NCBI RefSeq assembly: GCF_000012125.1
Contig: NC_007429.1
Location: 682,001 to 746,000 of the forward strand
Reading direction: 5' to 3'
From: Chlamydia trachomatis A/HAR-13
Lineage (GTDB): Bacteria > Chlamydiota > Chlamydiia > Chlamydiales > Chlamydiaceae
Length of the DNA: 64,000 nucleotides
Every line of letters begins with the position of its first letter. The first letter of the stretch is position 1. The translations under genes were made by a program, and so were the position numbers. Below the pieces are notes generated by a model. It had not been told where the DNA came from, did no database searches, and saw only the letters and a program-made list of their open reading frames with translations. Of this stretch, positions 25,062 to 35,149 are shown in pieces.

Positions 25062-27560
25062 CTATCTTAAGAGATTACGCGCTAATCCCAAATAAATTTG
25101 ATTTAATAGCTGAAGAGATGTTGCTACCACCATCCACTCCTGTTGCATAGAAGTGAGATGCATTTGCAACTCTAACTGAAAATTCTGTCCCATATCAGCA
25201 TAGGCCTGCTGATTCAAGTGTACCAGAGCTTGCATTTGGAACATTCCAATATTAGTTGGGCTACCGACTTCTCCGGATACCATAGTATCCTCTAAAGTCT
25301 GTAAAACTAATCTCCAGTTCTTTCCGTTTTCTCCTGGTATACCATTTTTAACCTCAAAAACACCATCCACACCTTCAACAGTACTCACTGATAAAGGGGC
25401 CAATTGAGTTTTCAATGATGTTAAAGAATTGCTGATTGCGTTAAGCATATCGGTATACTGTGTCAACTCTGCCTTAATTTTTGCTTTCTGCTCTGTAGAT
25501 AACTTGTCATCATTAGTAACCGCACTTTGTTGATTAGTGACGGTAGTCTTAGCTGCTTCCGTAATTTCTAGAAACACATCTACTTGTTTCTTTTCTTCGT
25601 CTAACTTGGCTTTAGCATTATCTGCAGACCCTGCAAAAATATTCTCCCTTGTTTTACCTACAACAGGAGGTTGCCCAATATAGTTAGCAAAACCAAAGTA
25701 GGTTGCGGAGTTTACATACAAACTAATCGCATCTAAAATGGTGTTGCCTATATCCGAACCTTTATTTCCGTAATACAGACGAGACGAGATCTTTTCTAAA
25801 AACTCCACTTCCTTTGGCATGTAGTGGTCAATCAATACAGAAGCAACGGCAGAAGGGAGCGGAGAAGCCTCTACTTCCTTAGTTTGTGCAATAGTTTTCC
25901 CAGCATTCAACTCTGTCTGCATCTTGGTCAAGAATAGACTCTTCTGTTCCCCTTGAACCATACGTTTGTGAATCATATTCTTCTCTGAATCAGCTTGCAG
26001 AATGAATCGATCGCACTCTTGCTTAAATACCTCTGCTTGAGAAAGCGCTACTGCTAACATCGTTCCTAGCACTTTATGAAATCCATCGCCTAGAGCGATC
26101 TCATCACATACCGCTTCTCCTGAATCATTATAGGAAAATAACTCGTATCGATCCCCGTTTGCTAATGTGACAAAGCCTTGTAAAGAACAAACCTGCAAAA
26201 TGTCTTGCATTTTGGCCGTCAAAACAAAGTTATTACTCAAACCACTTAACGTTTCTGAAAAGCTTTCTTCTAAACCTTCTAAGAGACCTGTTTCTTTATT
26301 CTGGCAATTAACAACAACCAAATGCGCACAGAGAACTCCTAAAAATTCGTCTAACTGCTGTTGTTGCAACGATGATACCGCAGCATTCACCATTTGCTGC
26401 TGCTCAGCTGTTAAAAAGTCAAAACGTAAACCTATTGCACGCACAGTGGGAAGAACACTTACCATCATGGCAGGGTTCAGTAAAATACGCTCCTCTTCAC
26501 TAGTAGGAGACAATAAGTGCATAAGAGAGGATACTAAAGAAATCACCTGCACGAAGTGACTATGTTGCCTAGAATTCACAAATAGAGCATCTTGTTCGAG
26601 ACTATGATACGCTTGTACCGCATCCACTTGTTCTTGGTACATAGCTGCTATTCGTTGACAGAGATCCACCTTCTGACTTGCCTTCAGCTCAGACTCCACG
26701 ATCTTAGCAGAAAGATGCCCACCGACTCGAGCAATCGCCTCTATATGTTCTGGACTGAGATGAGATTCACTCGTGCGTTGGATAGAGGAAATTTCTTCCG
26801 AGACTTCTTGGAATACCAGAAACTCTTCTTCTGTCAAACGCTCTTTAATCACAGATAAAATCGCTTGGAAGTTCTCCAATCGTACCTGGGCGAAGGACTG
26901 CTCTAAATTCTCTTCCGTACCAAAAATATCTATCAAAGATTGGATCAATTCTAGCTGCCGCGTGCTAGATACAGAAGCTTTCTGCAAAACTCGCATAACA
27001 TCATTCGAAAGAGAAAGAAGAGAACGAATATCTTCCGCAGACAAACGCTCTTGCTTGTCCTGTAGGGAAGCGGCATCCATACGGATAGCAAGTAAATCTC
27101 CCCGTTCTTCTTCCGTAAACAAGGATGTGTCCACTAAGACTTGATCCAAAATTTCACGTATACCCTGTACTAATCGTACTGCCCAACTTTGTTTAATACC
27201 TGTAAAAATGGGCATGCTAGAATCAGACTGAACTACAGCTTGTGCAACAACCTGGTTTTCAGATTGCAGAGAAGCCATCGGTTTTTCTTGGATGTGTTGG
27301 CTCTCTGTAGAGCGTCCTGTTTGTCTATCTACATCCAACTGTTCCAGTCGTTGAATCAAATTTCGATATCGCTGGTCTGCTTTTTGATCGAAGGAAACAA
27401 GAAGTGCTTTTAAAGCTTCTTGTTCCATTTTGAACTGCTCATATTGAGCAACCTGAGATACTATTGTTGCAGAATCTGGTTTGGCAATCTTCTTTGCAAT
27501 AGCCTCAAGAGTGCTATTATAATCCGTTAAAGATCCTTGTGTACGATGAATACGGTTCAT
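25062..27560 (-). CDS. DUF582-family secreted protein (CT621)
   Basis: 832 aa from ATG 27560 (MNRIHRTQGSLTDYN), with GAGAG upstream; an in-frame TTG at 27575 is less likely. Paralogue of CT620 with the same blocks (LPSAVASVLIDHYMPKE, YFGFANYIGQPP, LNQIYLGLARNLLR). Strongly helical with heptads around 200-330 and 540-620, no signal peptide. Reported as a type III substrate found in the host cytoplasm and nucleus. It is an individually terminated unit, with the next gene upstream (CT622) having its own terminator. Confidence 0.87.
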   Translation of the reverse strand: MNRIHRTQGSLTDYNSTLEAIAKKIAKPDSATIVSQVAQYEQFKMEQEALKALLVSFDQKADQRYRNLIQRLEQLDVDRQTGRSTESQHIQEKPMASLQSENQVVAQAVVQSDSSMPIFTGIKQSWAVRLVQGIREILDQVLVDTSLFTEEERGDLLAIRMDAASLQDKQERLSAEDIRSLLSLSNDVMRVLQKASVSSTRQLELIQSLIDIFGTEENLEQSFAQVRLENFQAILSVIKERLTEEEFLVFQEVSEEISSIQRTSESHLSPEHIEAIARVGGHLSAKIVESELKASQKVDLCQRIAAMYQEQVDAVQAYHSLEQDALFVNSRQHSHFVQVISLVSSLMHLLSPTSEEERILLNPAMMVSVLPTVRAIGLRFDFLTAEQQQMVNAAVSSLQQQQLDEFLGVLCAHLVVVNCQNKETGLLEGLEESFSETLSGLSNNFVLTAKMQDILQVCSLQGFVTLANGDRYELFSYNDSGEAVCDEIALGDGFHKVLGTMLAVALSQAEVFKQECDRFILQADSEKNMIHKRMVQGEQKSLFLTKMQTELNAGKTIAQTKEVEASPLPSAVASVLIDHYMPKEVEFLEKISSRLYYGNKGSDIGNTILDAISLYVNSATYFGFANYIGQPPVVGKTRENIFAGSADNAKAKLDEEKKQVDVFLEITEAAKTTVTNQQSAVTNDDKLSTEQKAKIKAELTQYTDMLNAISNSLTSLKTQLAPLSVSTVEGVDGVFEVKNGIPGENGKNWRLVLQTLEDTMVSGEVGSPTNIGMFQMQALVHLNQQAYADMGQNFQLELQMHLTSMQQEWMVVATSLQLLNQIYLGLARNLLR

Positions 27561-27729
27561 TGCCAACTCTCTCAACTCTACAGTTGTACTTGTCGCGAAC
27601 CTATCTCAATAATATTTTTTTTACAACTTTCTCCCAGAAGAATAAAAAAGCATATTTTCTTCTTTTGGAACTAAGAACTTATTATTGAAAAGACTTCTGT
27701 AGACACGAGATTCCTTTGAAAAGAAAAAA

Positions 27730-27758
27730 GAGCCAAAAAAGAAATTCTTTTTTGGCTC
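27730..27758 (-). terminator. Terminator of CT622
   Basis: Perfect 14-bp arms GAGCCAAAAAAGAA / TTCTTTTTTGGCTC around one base (effective loop of a few nt), followed on the minus strand by TTTTTTCTT. It lies 30 bp past the CT622 stop. Confidence 0.9.
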
Positions 27759-27787
27759 CCCCTCAATTCACAAACTTCAATCACACG

Positions 27788-29743
27788 TTAAGAAAGATAA
27801 CCAGAGAATAGAGAAGCAATGTTTACCAACACCTGTTGAATGAAAGCGGGCTGTTTTCTAAACGCATTCTCTCGAGATTCTGCGAGACTACGTTCCCCAT
27901 CAACAAACTCTCTTTCCAATTGCGCAGCAAACTTCTGCAAGCTATCCGCAGAATTCTGAACAGCGGGATACCCAAATTGTGGAGCTTTGCTAATAGATGC
28001 CGTGAGCTTCTGCATAATCTCTTCTTGATTTACTTGCGGATTGCTCACAATCGTAGACATCAAAGAATCCAGAACCTGTAAGCGGCTATATACATCACCT
28101 AACGTTTGGCTATCTCTGACAATAGTTTCTGCTGCTCTTTGGCTAGCATTTGCACTGCGTCCTTGACTTTCTATGCCAGAACGAGAAACGCTTCTGGAAA
28201 GCGCGGGATTTGCAGTTTGACTAATAGCTGACTGCACGCCGCTTCTGCTTTCGGAATATAAAGAGTTCAGTGTTTTGTAAGCAGAATATCCATCGGAAAG
28301 TGCTGCTGCATAAGAGCTGGAAGAAGTCGAAGAAAACGCTGTCTTGTAAAGCTGTTTTACATTCATCTGGACAGTGCTAGCTGTTCCTGCGGAGCCTCCT
28401 CCAACCTTGGCAGCTGCAAAAGCCACTTGTCCCATAGCTGTAGCTAAACCATCTGCTGATGGTTGTTTCAAAGCTTGCGCAAGAGCATCTTTGATTGCTT
28501 GTATTTCGGCTGGGAGCTCGCCATCCGCACCAACCAGTTGATCTGACATCGCAGTCAGCTGAGCCTCCATAGCTTGTAGCTCTTTAGCTGTTGCAGGATT
28601 GTTTACATTAAATTGTTCGATCATAGATCGAAAACCTTGCATTGCAATCGCTGCCATTTCATTGTCTACATCATCAAGCAACAAGGAAATTCTTCCTGAA
28701 TTGTTAGAGGATTTCAACGCTCCTGCCGCACTTCCTGCGGAAGCAGCTGACCCACTCGGACCAACGATAGGAATATCCGAACCACTAGGTTTGATCTCTT
28801 GAATATCTTTTTGTGCTTGACTAATCTGCTCCTCAGCTTTTTTCACTAAAGGCGAGTCCGCTATTTCTTGATGTTCTTGCTTTAACTCTGTTATCTTAGC
28901 TTGCGCAGCATCAATTAATTCCTTAGTAGCTGCAATATTATCTGGGCTATTATTTTGCTGTGCTTGAAGAACCGCAGCCTGACTTTGGTCCCCAGCATCC
29001 ACAATAGACTGCAAAGCTTGTCCTAACTTAATTCCCGCTTCAGAAGAAGCTTTGATAACCTCTCCTGCGTTAGTGAGAACAGCTTCATAACTTATGTTTT
29101 GTCCTTCCAGATCTTTGATAATTTGATCTGCAGAATTTTTGTTGATCTCTAACTGACTATTAATCGCTGGAATCTGATCTGCAGAGTCTGTGGTTGTTAA
29201 AGCTTCCTTTAAAGTCTGATTCTGTTTTTCAAGTTTAACTAACTGATTGAGCTTATCAATAACCTCTTGTTTCTCTTGAAGAGCTTCTTTAATTCTTGTA
29301 ACTTCAGCCTTCTGTTCTTCGTCCGTACTAGCCAAACGCTCCATATCTTGGAGAGCTGCCATCAAATCAGCCATTTTCGTTTCGTATTCAGCAAGTGTCT
29401 TAGCGTTCTCTAATCCACTTTTCGCCGTATCAAAATTCGATTTAACCTCATCATAATCTTTTGCCGCTACACGTGTAACCGTAGAGGTAGAAGTAGAGGC
29501 CTCTAATTGAGAGAGAGAGTCTGTTGGACTGGAATTTTTATTCAAGATGGCATCACGAAGAGAGATTAATGCATTCTTTGCTGAGGATAAAAAACTCCAG
29601 CTGCTTACAGAGGACGATGCTGAAGGACTCGCTTCTGACTCCTTCGTGGACTCTTTGGTCTCCGAATTAGAAGCGATTTGCCCATTAATAATTGGATTCA
29701 TCGAGCTCTGATTAGAAGAAACTGATTCTGGTCCTGATTCCAT
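27788..29743 (-). CDS. taiP: TaiP, type III secreted effector (CT622)
   Basis: 651 aa. Ser-rich N-terminus (about 1-100, low complexity, no signal peptide) typical of a type III signal and chaperone-binding region. A long coiled coil follows (about 105-310), a Gly/Ser/Ala linker near 330 (SGSDIPIVGPSGSAASAGS), and a helical C-terminal domain. CT622 is a known early effector needed for full infectivity; its C-terminal part was reported to bind host ATG16L1 (hence TaiP) and to redirect RAB6 vesicles to the inclusion. Its secretion chaperone, CT635, is encoded about 14 kb away in this window. Flanked by strong terminators on both sides. Confidence 0.88.
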   Translation of the reverse strand: MESGPESVSSNQSSMNPIINGQIASNSETKESTKESEASPSASSSVSSWSFLSSAKNALISLRDAILNKNSSPTDSLSQLEASTSTSTVTRVAAKDYDEVKSNFDTAKSGLENAKTLAEYETKMADLMAALQDMERLASTDEEQKAEVTRIKEALQEKQEVIDKLNQLVKLEKQNQTLKEALTTTDSADQIPAINSQLEINKNSADQIIKDLEGQNISYEAVLTNAGEVIKASSEAGIKLGQALQSIVDAGDQSQAAVLQAQQNNSPDNIAATKELIDAAQAKITELKQEHQEIADSPLVKKAEEQISQAQKDIQEIKPSGSDIPIVGPSGSAASAGSAAGALKSSNNSGRISLLLDDVDNEMAAIAMQGFRSMIEQFNVNNPATAKELQAMEAQLTAMSDQLVGADGELPAEIQAIKDALAQALKQPSADGLATAMGQVAFAAAKVGGGSAGTASTVQMNVKQLYKTAFSSTSSSSYAAALSDGYSAYKTLNSLYSESRSGVQSAISQTANPALSRSVSRSGIESQGRSANASQRAAETIVRDSQTLGDVYSRLQVLDSLMSTIVSNPQVNQEEIMQKLTASISKAPQFGYPAVQNSADSLQKFAAQLEREFVDGERSLAESRENAFRKQPAFIQQVLVNIASLFSGYLS

Positions 29744-29796
29744 ACAATATAAAAAAAATAAAAAAACCTTACTTAATTATAAAAGGCAATAAAAAA

Positions 29797-29826
29797 AGCC
29801 CACATCCGTTATTTTGGGTGTGGGCT
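29797..29826 (-). terminator. Terminator of CT623
   Basis: An 11-bp stem AGCCCACATCC / GGGTGTGGGCT (one G.U) with an 8-nt loop, followed on the minus strand by TTTTTTTATT. It stands 25 bp past the CT623 stop and upstream of CT622. Confidence 0.9.
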
Positions 29827-29850
29827 CTTAAAAGACTATCCCTTAAGGGA

Positions 29851-31149
29851 TTAGAATGAAGAAATTAAACCTAGGTCATACTTACGATAGGTGAAGTCGC
29901 TACCAAGGTTATCGTTAGCAGGCTTAGAATAAGCAGCATAAGCTCGGAAAGAAACCGAATCTGTCAGACCCATAACAAACTGATAGGAAACTCCTTTATA
30001 GTTAGTAAAGCCGTTAGATTCTTTAGGATCCAATCCTTGTTTGATAGCTTGAGCAAACCAATATTTCATTTGGTTTCCGCGACCAATACCCGCGACATCA
30101 ATTTCTGGAATCGCTAAAGCTTCAACATACTCATAACGAACTGTTGCAGACCAGTCTCCAGCTCGTCGAACACCGCCTAGAGAGCAGCCGATGAACCAAG
30201 CATGGTTTTCCTTACCATTTGTAATTTTGGTTGTAGGAGTTGTTGATTGTTTCCAGTTCTCTGGTATTTCCGCTAATGGATTAAAGAGATAGGCTCCGTA
30301 AGTGTAAAGATTTTTTGTTTGTCCATTAAACCATGGCATAGCTGTGCTCTTCCCAACCAACCATTGCCATACTAAATAATCGTACTTGGTATTAGGTTTA
30401 GCTGGTTGTGCAGCGCTTGCGTCTGCTGGATCATTCGTTTTTGCTGTTAACGTATTCCAGTCAACAACACTCGTTTTCACAACGAAATTTCCTGGGAGTT
30501 TATTCAAAATAGCTTCCACGACCCAAGCATACTCTTTCTCTGCCATATTCACGACAAAAGGACCACCATGAACAATCATGGTGAAAGGAAGTTTCTCACT
30601 AATACGTCGCGCAGCGTATAAATGAATTCCGTCGAAATTACTATTAAACTGAACGTCGGAATCAAAAATATCTCCCAATCCAGAGCGACCAATCTCTGCA
30701 AATACTTCTGCTTGCGTTTCTGGGTTTTTGTAGAATCGGTATCCTAAGAAGGCACGATTAATATCTAACCCTGCTGCAGAAGATTCTCCGCCAGCAATCG
30801 TTACCCAATTCATTTTCGAAGTCATCCAACTATTAGCAGCGGTGTAATCCACATACAAATTGAATTCACTACGATACCGATTGGTAGGTAACATAGGTTT
30901 AGCAGGAGTCTGAGTTGTCTCAAGATCCTCTTTTGCATAAATCCATCGAGCGCGGACATCTCCAGCTAAACGTAGAACTCCATCGCGCTTACGAGTCTCG
31001 ACAAAACCTTTGGAACTCAAATAAGAATCTAAATCTTCAACAGACCATAGCTGGCTATCCATCGAACTAGCCTGCGCAAAAGCCAAGTTTGTAGACCCAC
31101 AAGCTAATAAAAGCGCGCCTACAAACCCTTTATAAAAGTATTTTTTCAT
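29851..31149 (-). CDS. Predicted outer-membrane beta-barrel protein (CT623)
   Basis: 432 aa from ATG 31149, with AAGGA 4 bases upstream; the longer reading from 31191 would spoil the signal peptide. Signal peptide MKKYFYKGFVGALLLACGSTNLAFAQA. The mature protein has alternating aromatic/hydrophobic strands (DVRARWIYAK, FNLYVDYTAA, GVSYQFVMGLTDSVSFRAYA) and ends in YDLGLISSF; the terminal Phe is the recognition mark for beta-barrel assembly. Older annotations call it the 76-kDa protein homologue of C. pneumoniae, which has no functional content. A porin-like role is inferred. The promoter should lie within 31150-31370, but no clear pair was seen. Confidence 0.8.
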   Translation of the reverse strand: MKKYFYKGFVGALLLACGSTNLAFAQASSMDSQLWSVEDLDSYLSSKGFVETRKRDGVLRLAGDVRARWIYAKEDLETTQTPAKPMLPTNRYRSEFNLYVDYTAANSWMTSKMNWVTIAGGESSAAGLDINRAFLGYRFYKNPETQAEVFAEIGRSGLGDIFDSDVQFNSNFDGIHLYAARRISEKLPFTMIVHGGPFVVNMAEKEYAWVVEAILNKLPGNFVVKTSVVDWNTLTAKTNDPADASAAQPAKPNTKYDYLVWQWLVGKSTAMPWFNGQTKNLYTYGAYLFNPLAEIPENWKQSTTPTTKITNGKENHAWFIGCSLGGVRRAGDWSATVRYEYVEALAIPEIDVAGIGRGNQMKYWFAQAIKQGLDPKESNGFTNYKGVSYQFVMGLTDSVSFRAYAAYSKPANDNLGSDFTYRKYDLGLISSF

Positions 31150-31370
31150 AATGTCCTTAGCAAAGTTTGACATCTCATACAACCGACCCATGGTTTGTAT
31201 TTTATTATTGAGAAGTGCTCACGGAAATCTCTCTTCCTGGGACGCTTGATTTTTTCGCAAACGGTTACAAATCTCTTACTTACATAAGCATGATCGTAAC
31301 CAAGCCAAAAACTATAGCTCAGGAAGGATTTTTTCTAAAAATACAGTTCTATTCTTAAGAGAAAAAGATG

Positions 31371-31405
31371 TCCTAAGAGACTAGCTTACAGCTAGTTTCT
31401 TAGGA
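31371..31405 (-). terminator. Terminator overlapping the end of murJ
   Basis: Sixteen-base arms (31371-31386 and 31390-31405) with one G.U and a 3-nt loop. On the minus strand the stem starts within the last codons of murJ and is followed by CATCTTTTTC. It is strong, though the T-run is displaced by three bases. Confidence 0.75.
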
Positions 31406-33002
31406 TAGACTGATGCCCTTTCCAGTATTGGAAAGAAATAAGATTCATAAGATCTTCTGTCTTTAGTAATTTAGCTAATCCAAACAATACTGATAAGAAA
31501 AGTGCCGATTCTGCAAAAAAGACTCCACACTGATCTAAAAAAGATACTAAAGGTTTTGTTGGGACTGTTAATGGCTCGATAAATACTACGTACGTGGTAT
31601 GCGTTACTATGTTCACACCAATCGTAATAACCGCTGCTAGAATGGTTGTAATGACAGTTTTCCCACTCTCTTTAAACGTTCTCCACATCAATCCTTTGTA
31701 AGTAGGAAGACTCTTACCAGCACAATACCATAGCATCGCTAACTGACCCCACGACACTAAAGAAGTAGCGTAGGCTAAAACAGCAACCTGTTTGCAAACT
31801 AAACATCCGATCACATTAAGAACCATATTCACTACGGCAGCAATGATCCCTACCAGCATCGGAACTTTGTAATTCCTTCTTGCATAGAATAGAGCCGATA
31901 CGAGAGGAGCTAAAGCCATAGGAATAATACTTCCACTATATCCCCTTAGAACTTCTACAATAGCGTGCACAGCTGTTTTAGGAAACACTCCGTGCTCATA
32001 TAACACTCGCACCCCAGGCAAAGCAAAAAGCAATAGCCCCATCGTCATAACCACCATAACAGCAACAGTGAGCTTCAACGAAAACCGCAAGAGATCATAT
32101 CCTTGTTGATGTTCTTGATCTTGAACGCAACGAGAAATCGCAGGTAGCAACACTGTGAAGACTCCAAGACCAAATAAATGGACAGGTAACTGTTGTATTC
32201 GCACGGAATACATCAGATACAGAGGTCCTACCTCATTGATATATCGCGCGAGCCACATATCACATAGTAAGTTCAACTGAAAGATTCCCATGGATAACAA
32301 TCCTAGAGACAGTGGGGCAATCAGAGCACGGATACTATCCCGCTCCTGAGGAACCTCTTTACTTTGTCCCAAAAACTTCATGACTCCAGGAAGCGTAACA
32401 GCCCATTCTAAAATGAAGCCTATAACAAGGACTACAGCTAATCCAAAAATACGATTCCTCGAATCATAATTCCGTGCTAAAAAGACCGTTCCAATCCACG
32501 ACACATTAACAACAGAAGGAGCAAGTCCTACGCTGAAAAACTTCTTCTCACAATGCAACAGCGTGGAATTCACTGTATACATCATCAGAAAGATCCCGGA
32601 AGGTAGCAGTATGATTGTTAAAAGTAGGGTATCAAATAGGCTTCCTGTAACGCAAGAACACCAAACACAGAGTCCTAATTCTATAATTAAAGTAAATAAT
32701 ATAGCGCTGTAACAAAAGAATCTCGAAAAGCTTCTAAAGAAAAACGTTGCTCGAGAAATATTTTGCGCACGTAAAAACTCGAAATGCGGAATAAAAGCGA
32801 GTCCAAGAATAGGCCCACCTAAAAGCTTTCTTAAAAAAAAGATCGTCCGAAAAGCCAGCCAAAAAGATGCTACTAAGGGATCGGCTCCGAAATATGTAGC
32901 CATAACAATTTCTCGTAACATCCCAGTAAGACGACTAAAAAACGTTCCGGACAGCAAATTAAACAATGAGCGCACTAGCGATCCTTCATCATCTTTCCTC
33001 AT
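31392..33002 (-). CDS. murJ: Lipid II flippase MurJ (MviN)
   Basis: 536 aa from ATG 33002 behind GAGGAG. About 14 membrane segments. The MviN/MurJ pattern is clear: N-terminal SLFNLLSGTFFSRLTGMLREIVMATYFGA (conserved SRxxGxxRxxxxAxxFG), FIPHFEF, and central LARYINEVGPLYLMYSVRIQQLP with G-F-V-LP (GVFTVLLPAISR). It flips lipid II across the inner membrane for septal peptidoglycan. Transcribed alone on the minus strand and divergent from nfo. Confidence 0.94.
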   Translation of the reverse strand: MRKDDEGSLVRSLFNLLSGTFFSRLTGMLREIVMATYFGADPLVASFWLAFRTIFFLRKLLGGPILGLAFIPHFEFLRAQNISRATFFFRSFSRFFCYSAILFTLIIELGLCVWCSCVTGSLFDTLLLTIILLPSGIFLMMYTVNSTLLHCEKKFFSVGLAPSVVNVSWIGTVFLARNYDSRNRIFGLAVVLVIGFILEWAVTLPGVMKFLGQSKEVPQERDSIRALIAPLSLGLLSMGIFQLNLLCDMWLARYINEVGPLYLMYSVRIQQLPVHLFGLGVFTVLLPAISRCVQDQEHQQGYDLLRFSLKLTVAVMVVMTMGLLLFALPGVRVLYEHGVFPKTAVHAIVEVLRGYSGSIIPMALAPLVSALFYARRNYKVPMLVGIIAAVVNMVLNVIGCLVCKQVAVLAYATSLVSWGQLAMLWYCAGKSLPTYKGLMWRTFKESGKTVITTILAAVITIGVNIVTHTTYVVFIEPLTVPTKPLVSFLDQCGVFFAESALFLSVLFGLAKLLKTEDLMNLISFQYWKGHQSILRN

Positions 33003-33174
33003 CACTCTCCTCTTTTTGTGTCTTTTAAGCCTTTTTAGGCCCTTTATACCGAATAACGGCTAGTGATATTTTTCTGATAATGCAATAACTACCACTATTC
33101 TCGCTATTTATAGTTTCTTTAATCAAGAACCTCTGGCAATCTTCTATCATGAATGACTAGATAGAGAACGGGCT

Positions 33175-34041
33175 ATGTTTATACTTCCTCCTCCTCAAGA
33201 GGCTTTACTAGGAGCCCACACGTCGGCTGCTGGAGGACTTCATAATGCTCTTTACGAAGGGCGCGATATCGGAGCAACCACCGTTCAGCTATTCACTGCA
33301 AATCAACGTCAGTGGAAGCGACGAACATTAACTCAAGAAATGGTGGATCAGTTCCGCATAGCACTGAATGAAACTTCTCTATCTTACATCATGAGTCATG
33401 CTGGTTATTTAAATAACCCTGGTGCTCCTAATCCGGAGATTCTAGAAAAAACTCGAGTGTGTATGCACCAAGAAATAGCAGACTGCATCTCACTCGGTAT
33501 CTCTTTTGTTAACTTTCATCCGGGAGCAGCTCTTTCTGATTCTAAAGAAAGTTGCCTCGATCGTACCATTGCTAGTTTTTCACAAATGGCCCCCCTTTTT
33601 GAAAACAATCCTCCACTTGTTGTCCTTCTTGAAACAACCGCAGGCCAGGGTTCCCTAATAGGAAGTTCTTTTGAGGAACTTGCTTACCTAATTCAAGGGA
33701 TTAAAGCCCACATACCCATAGGTGTTTGTCTAGATACCTGCCATATTTTTGCCGCTGGTTACGATATTTCATCGGTCGCGGGATGGGAGCAAGTACTCAA
33801 ACATTTTGACGCAGTGATTGGATTATCTTTTTTACGAGCCATTCACTTAAACGATTCTGTCTTCGCTCTCGGAAAAAATAAAGATCGTCATGCCCCTATT
33901 GGAGAAGGTTGCATAGGCTCAGACAGTTTTTGCTTCCTTATGCAAGATGAGCGTACCCGCATGCTACCTAAATACCTAGAGACTCCTGGAGGACCAGATC
34001 TGTGGACTAAAGAAATCCGTTACCTACAAAAAGTTTGCTAA
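33175..34041 (+). CDS. nfo: Endonuclease IV (AP endonuclease)
   Basis: 288 aa TIM-barrel enzyme. Metal-binding motifs are present: [19 protein letters not shown]-like [35 protein letters not shown] (Glu ligand), [38 protein letters not shown], and LETPGG. It cuts DNA 5' to abasic sites, following Ung in base excision repair. No strong ribosome site (GGG near the ATG). The 173-bp gap before it is AT-rich and must hold both nfo and murJ promoters. Confidence 0.97.
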   Translation: MFILPPPQEALLGAHTSAAGGLHNALYEGRDIGATTVQLFTANQRQWKRRTLTQEMVDQFRIALNETSLSYIMSHAGYLNNPGAPNPEILEKTRVCMHQEIADCISLGISFVNFHPGAALSDSKESCLDRTIASFSQMAPLFENNPPLVVLLETTAGQGSLIGSSFEELAYLIQGIKAHIPIGVCLDTCHIFAAGYDISSVAGWEQVLKHFDAVIGLSFLRAIHLNDSVFALGKNKDRHAPIGEGCIGSDSFCFLMQDERTRMLPKYLETPGGPDLWTKEIRYLQKVC

Positions 34042-34084
34042 AGTCAACAGAAGGAGTTTTTCTCCTCTCTCTTTATGAAAAAAA

Positions 34085-34106
34085 AAGCCTCGCAAAAGCG
34101 AGGCTT
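34085..34106 (-). terminator. Terminator of rpsD
   Basis: Stem AAGCCTCGC / GCGAGGCTT, loop AAAA, followed on the minus strand by seven or more T. It lies 32 bp past the rpsD stop and in the convergent gap with nfo. Confidence 0.92.
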
Positions 34107-34137
34107 CAAAGAACATATGAATCCTTGAACCAAACGA

Positions 34138-34767
34138 TTATGTTCTGTGGGATAGAAACTCACAAATAACAGAAACGTTTACTGGTAAAGGAAGTTGAGA
34201 AGCGATTTGATCCAGTTCTGGAGCAACAACCAACTCTCCTTTAAAAGCTGCTTTATCCAAAGATAGATAGGCAGGAAGAGAGCTTTGATCTTTGTTCTCT
34301 AAAGATTCTGTAACGATAGCTAATCTTTTTGATTTTTCTTTCAAAGAGATCTGCATTCCAGGACGAACGAAGAACGAGCGTCTATCTACCTTTTTCCCGT
34401 TCACCAATACGTGCCCATGAGAAACCAATTGTTGAGCAGCAAAGATCGTTTTTGCGAATCCTAGTCTATAGACGATATTGTCCAAACGGCACTCAAATTT
34501 CTCTAGGAACATTTGCGCAACGTTTCCTTGCTTATTTACAACCTCTTTGTAAGCTTTAACCAATTGCTTCTCTAAGATCATTCCGTAGCAAGCTTTTAAT
34601 TTTTGCTTTTCTTCTAACTGTAAGCCGTAGTCAGATTTCTTTTTTCTTTGCATGCCGTGCTGACCCGGAGGATTGGGCTTTCTCAGCAAAGGGTTTCGAC
34701 CTCTCCCAAAGATGTTAGCTCCAAAACGTCTCGCTATTCTGTTTTTAGGGCCACAATATCTCGCCAT
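34138..34767 (-). CDS. rpsD: 30S ribosomal protein S4
   Basis: 209 aa, normal length. N-terminal [41 protein letters not shown], then the S4 RNA-binding fold: [39 protein letters not shown]. One Cys only in the N-terminal region, so it is the zinc-free form. S4 nucleates 30S assembly. It is a stand-alone gene, away from the alpha operon. Confidence 0.97.
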   Translation of the reverse strand: MARYCGPKNRIARRFGANIFGRGRNPLLRKPNPPGQHGMQRKKKSDYGLQLEEKQKLKACYGMILEKQLVKAYKEVVNKQGNVAQMFLEKFECRLDNIVYRLGFAKTIFAAQQLVSHGHVLVNGKKVDRRSFFVRPGMQISLKEKSKRLAIVTESLENKDQSSLPAYLSLDKAAFKGELVVAPELDQIASQLPLPVNVSVICEFLSHRT

Positions 34768-35149
34768 GTTCAGTCCTTATTTTATTCCTTAAAAAACATC
34801 GCCTCGCTAACTTTCATCGGGAGACGTTGTTGAACGCGAGTTCCCCGCGCTTGACAAAATACAAAAGAGCATTCTAGTTCTATTTCCAATTTTCTACAAC
34901 GGATTTCCTAGATTCTCAGTGCTAAAAAAACTCTTCTTATTTAAAAAATCTCAAAAAAGTCGATTTAACTAGCTGTTTGTTTAGAAAGATACTGAAAAAG
35001 GTTTCTTTTTATTTCTTCATCAAAACTCTTTGATCTATTCTTACCATCTCGTATACTGCCTCTCAGCCGTTTAAAAAAGTTTTTAAACAAACTTTTCGAG
35101 CTTCTCGATTTTAATCTTAAGATAAGTTTTCAGCATATAGGATGTCTTC
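34768..35149. other. Gene-free 382-bp divergent region between rpsD and trhO
   Basis: AT-rich. A TTGACA hexamer on the plus strand (34851-34856) has no good -10 partner at 16-18 bp. A near-perfect 20-bp palindrome (GTTTAAAAAA / GTTTTTAAAC, 35069-35088) lies 61 bp before the trhO start and could be an operator or a leader hairpin. No open frame worth calling. Confidence 0.4.

Noticed and set aside
26592..27144. Plus-strand open frames of 88 and 123 codons inside CT621
   Set aside because: Lie wholly opposite the well-supported CT621 coding sequence, without ribosome sites; composition is that of an antisense frame.
34851..34880. TTGACA promoter in the rpsD-trhO gap
   Set aside because: No acceptable -10 hexamer at 15-19 bp; isolated -35 matches are expected by chance in AT-rich DNA.
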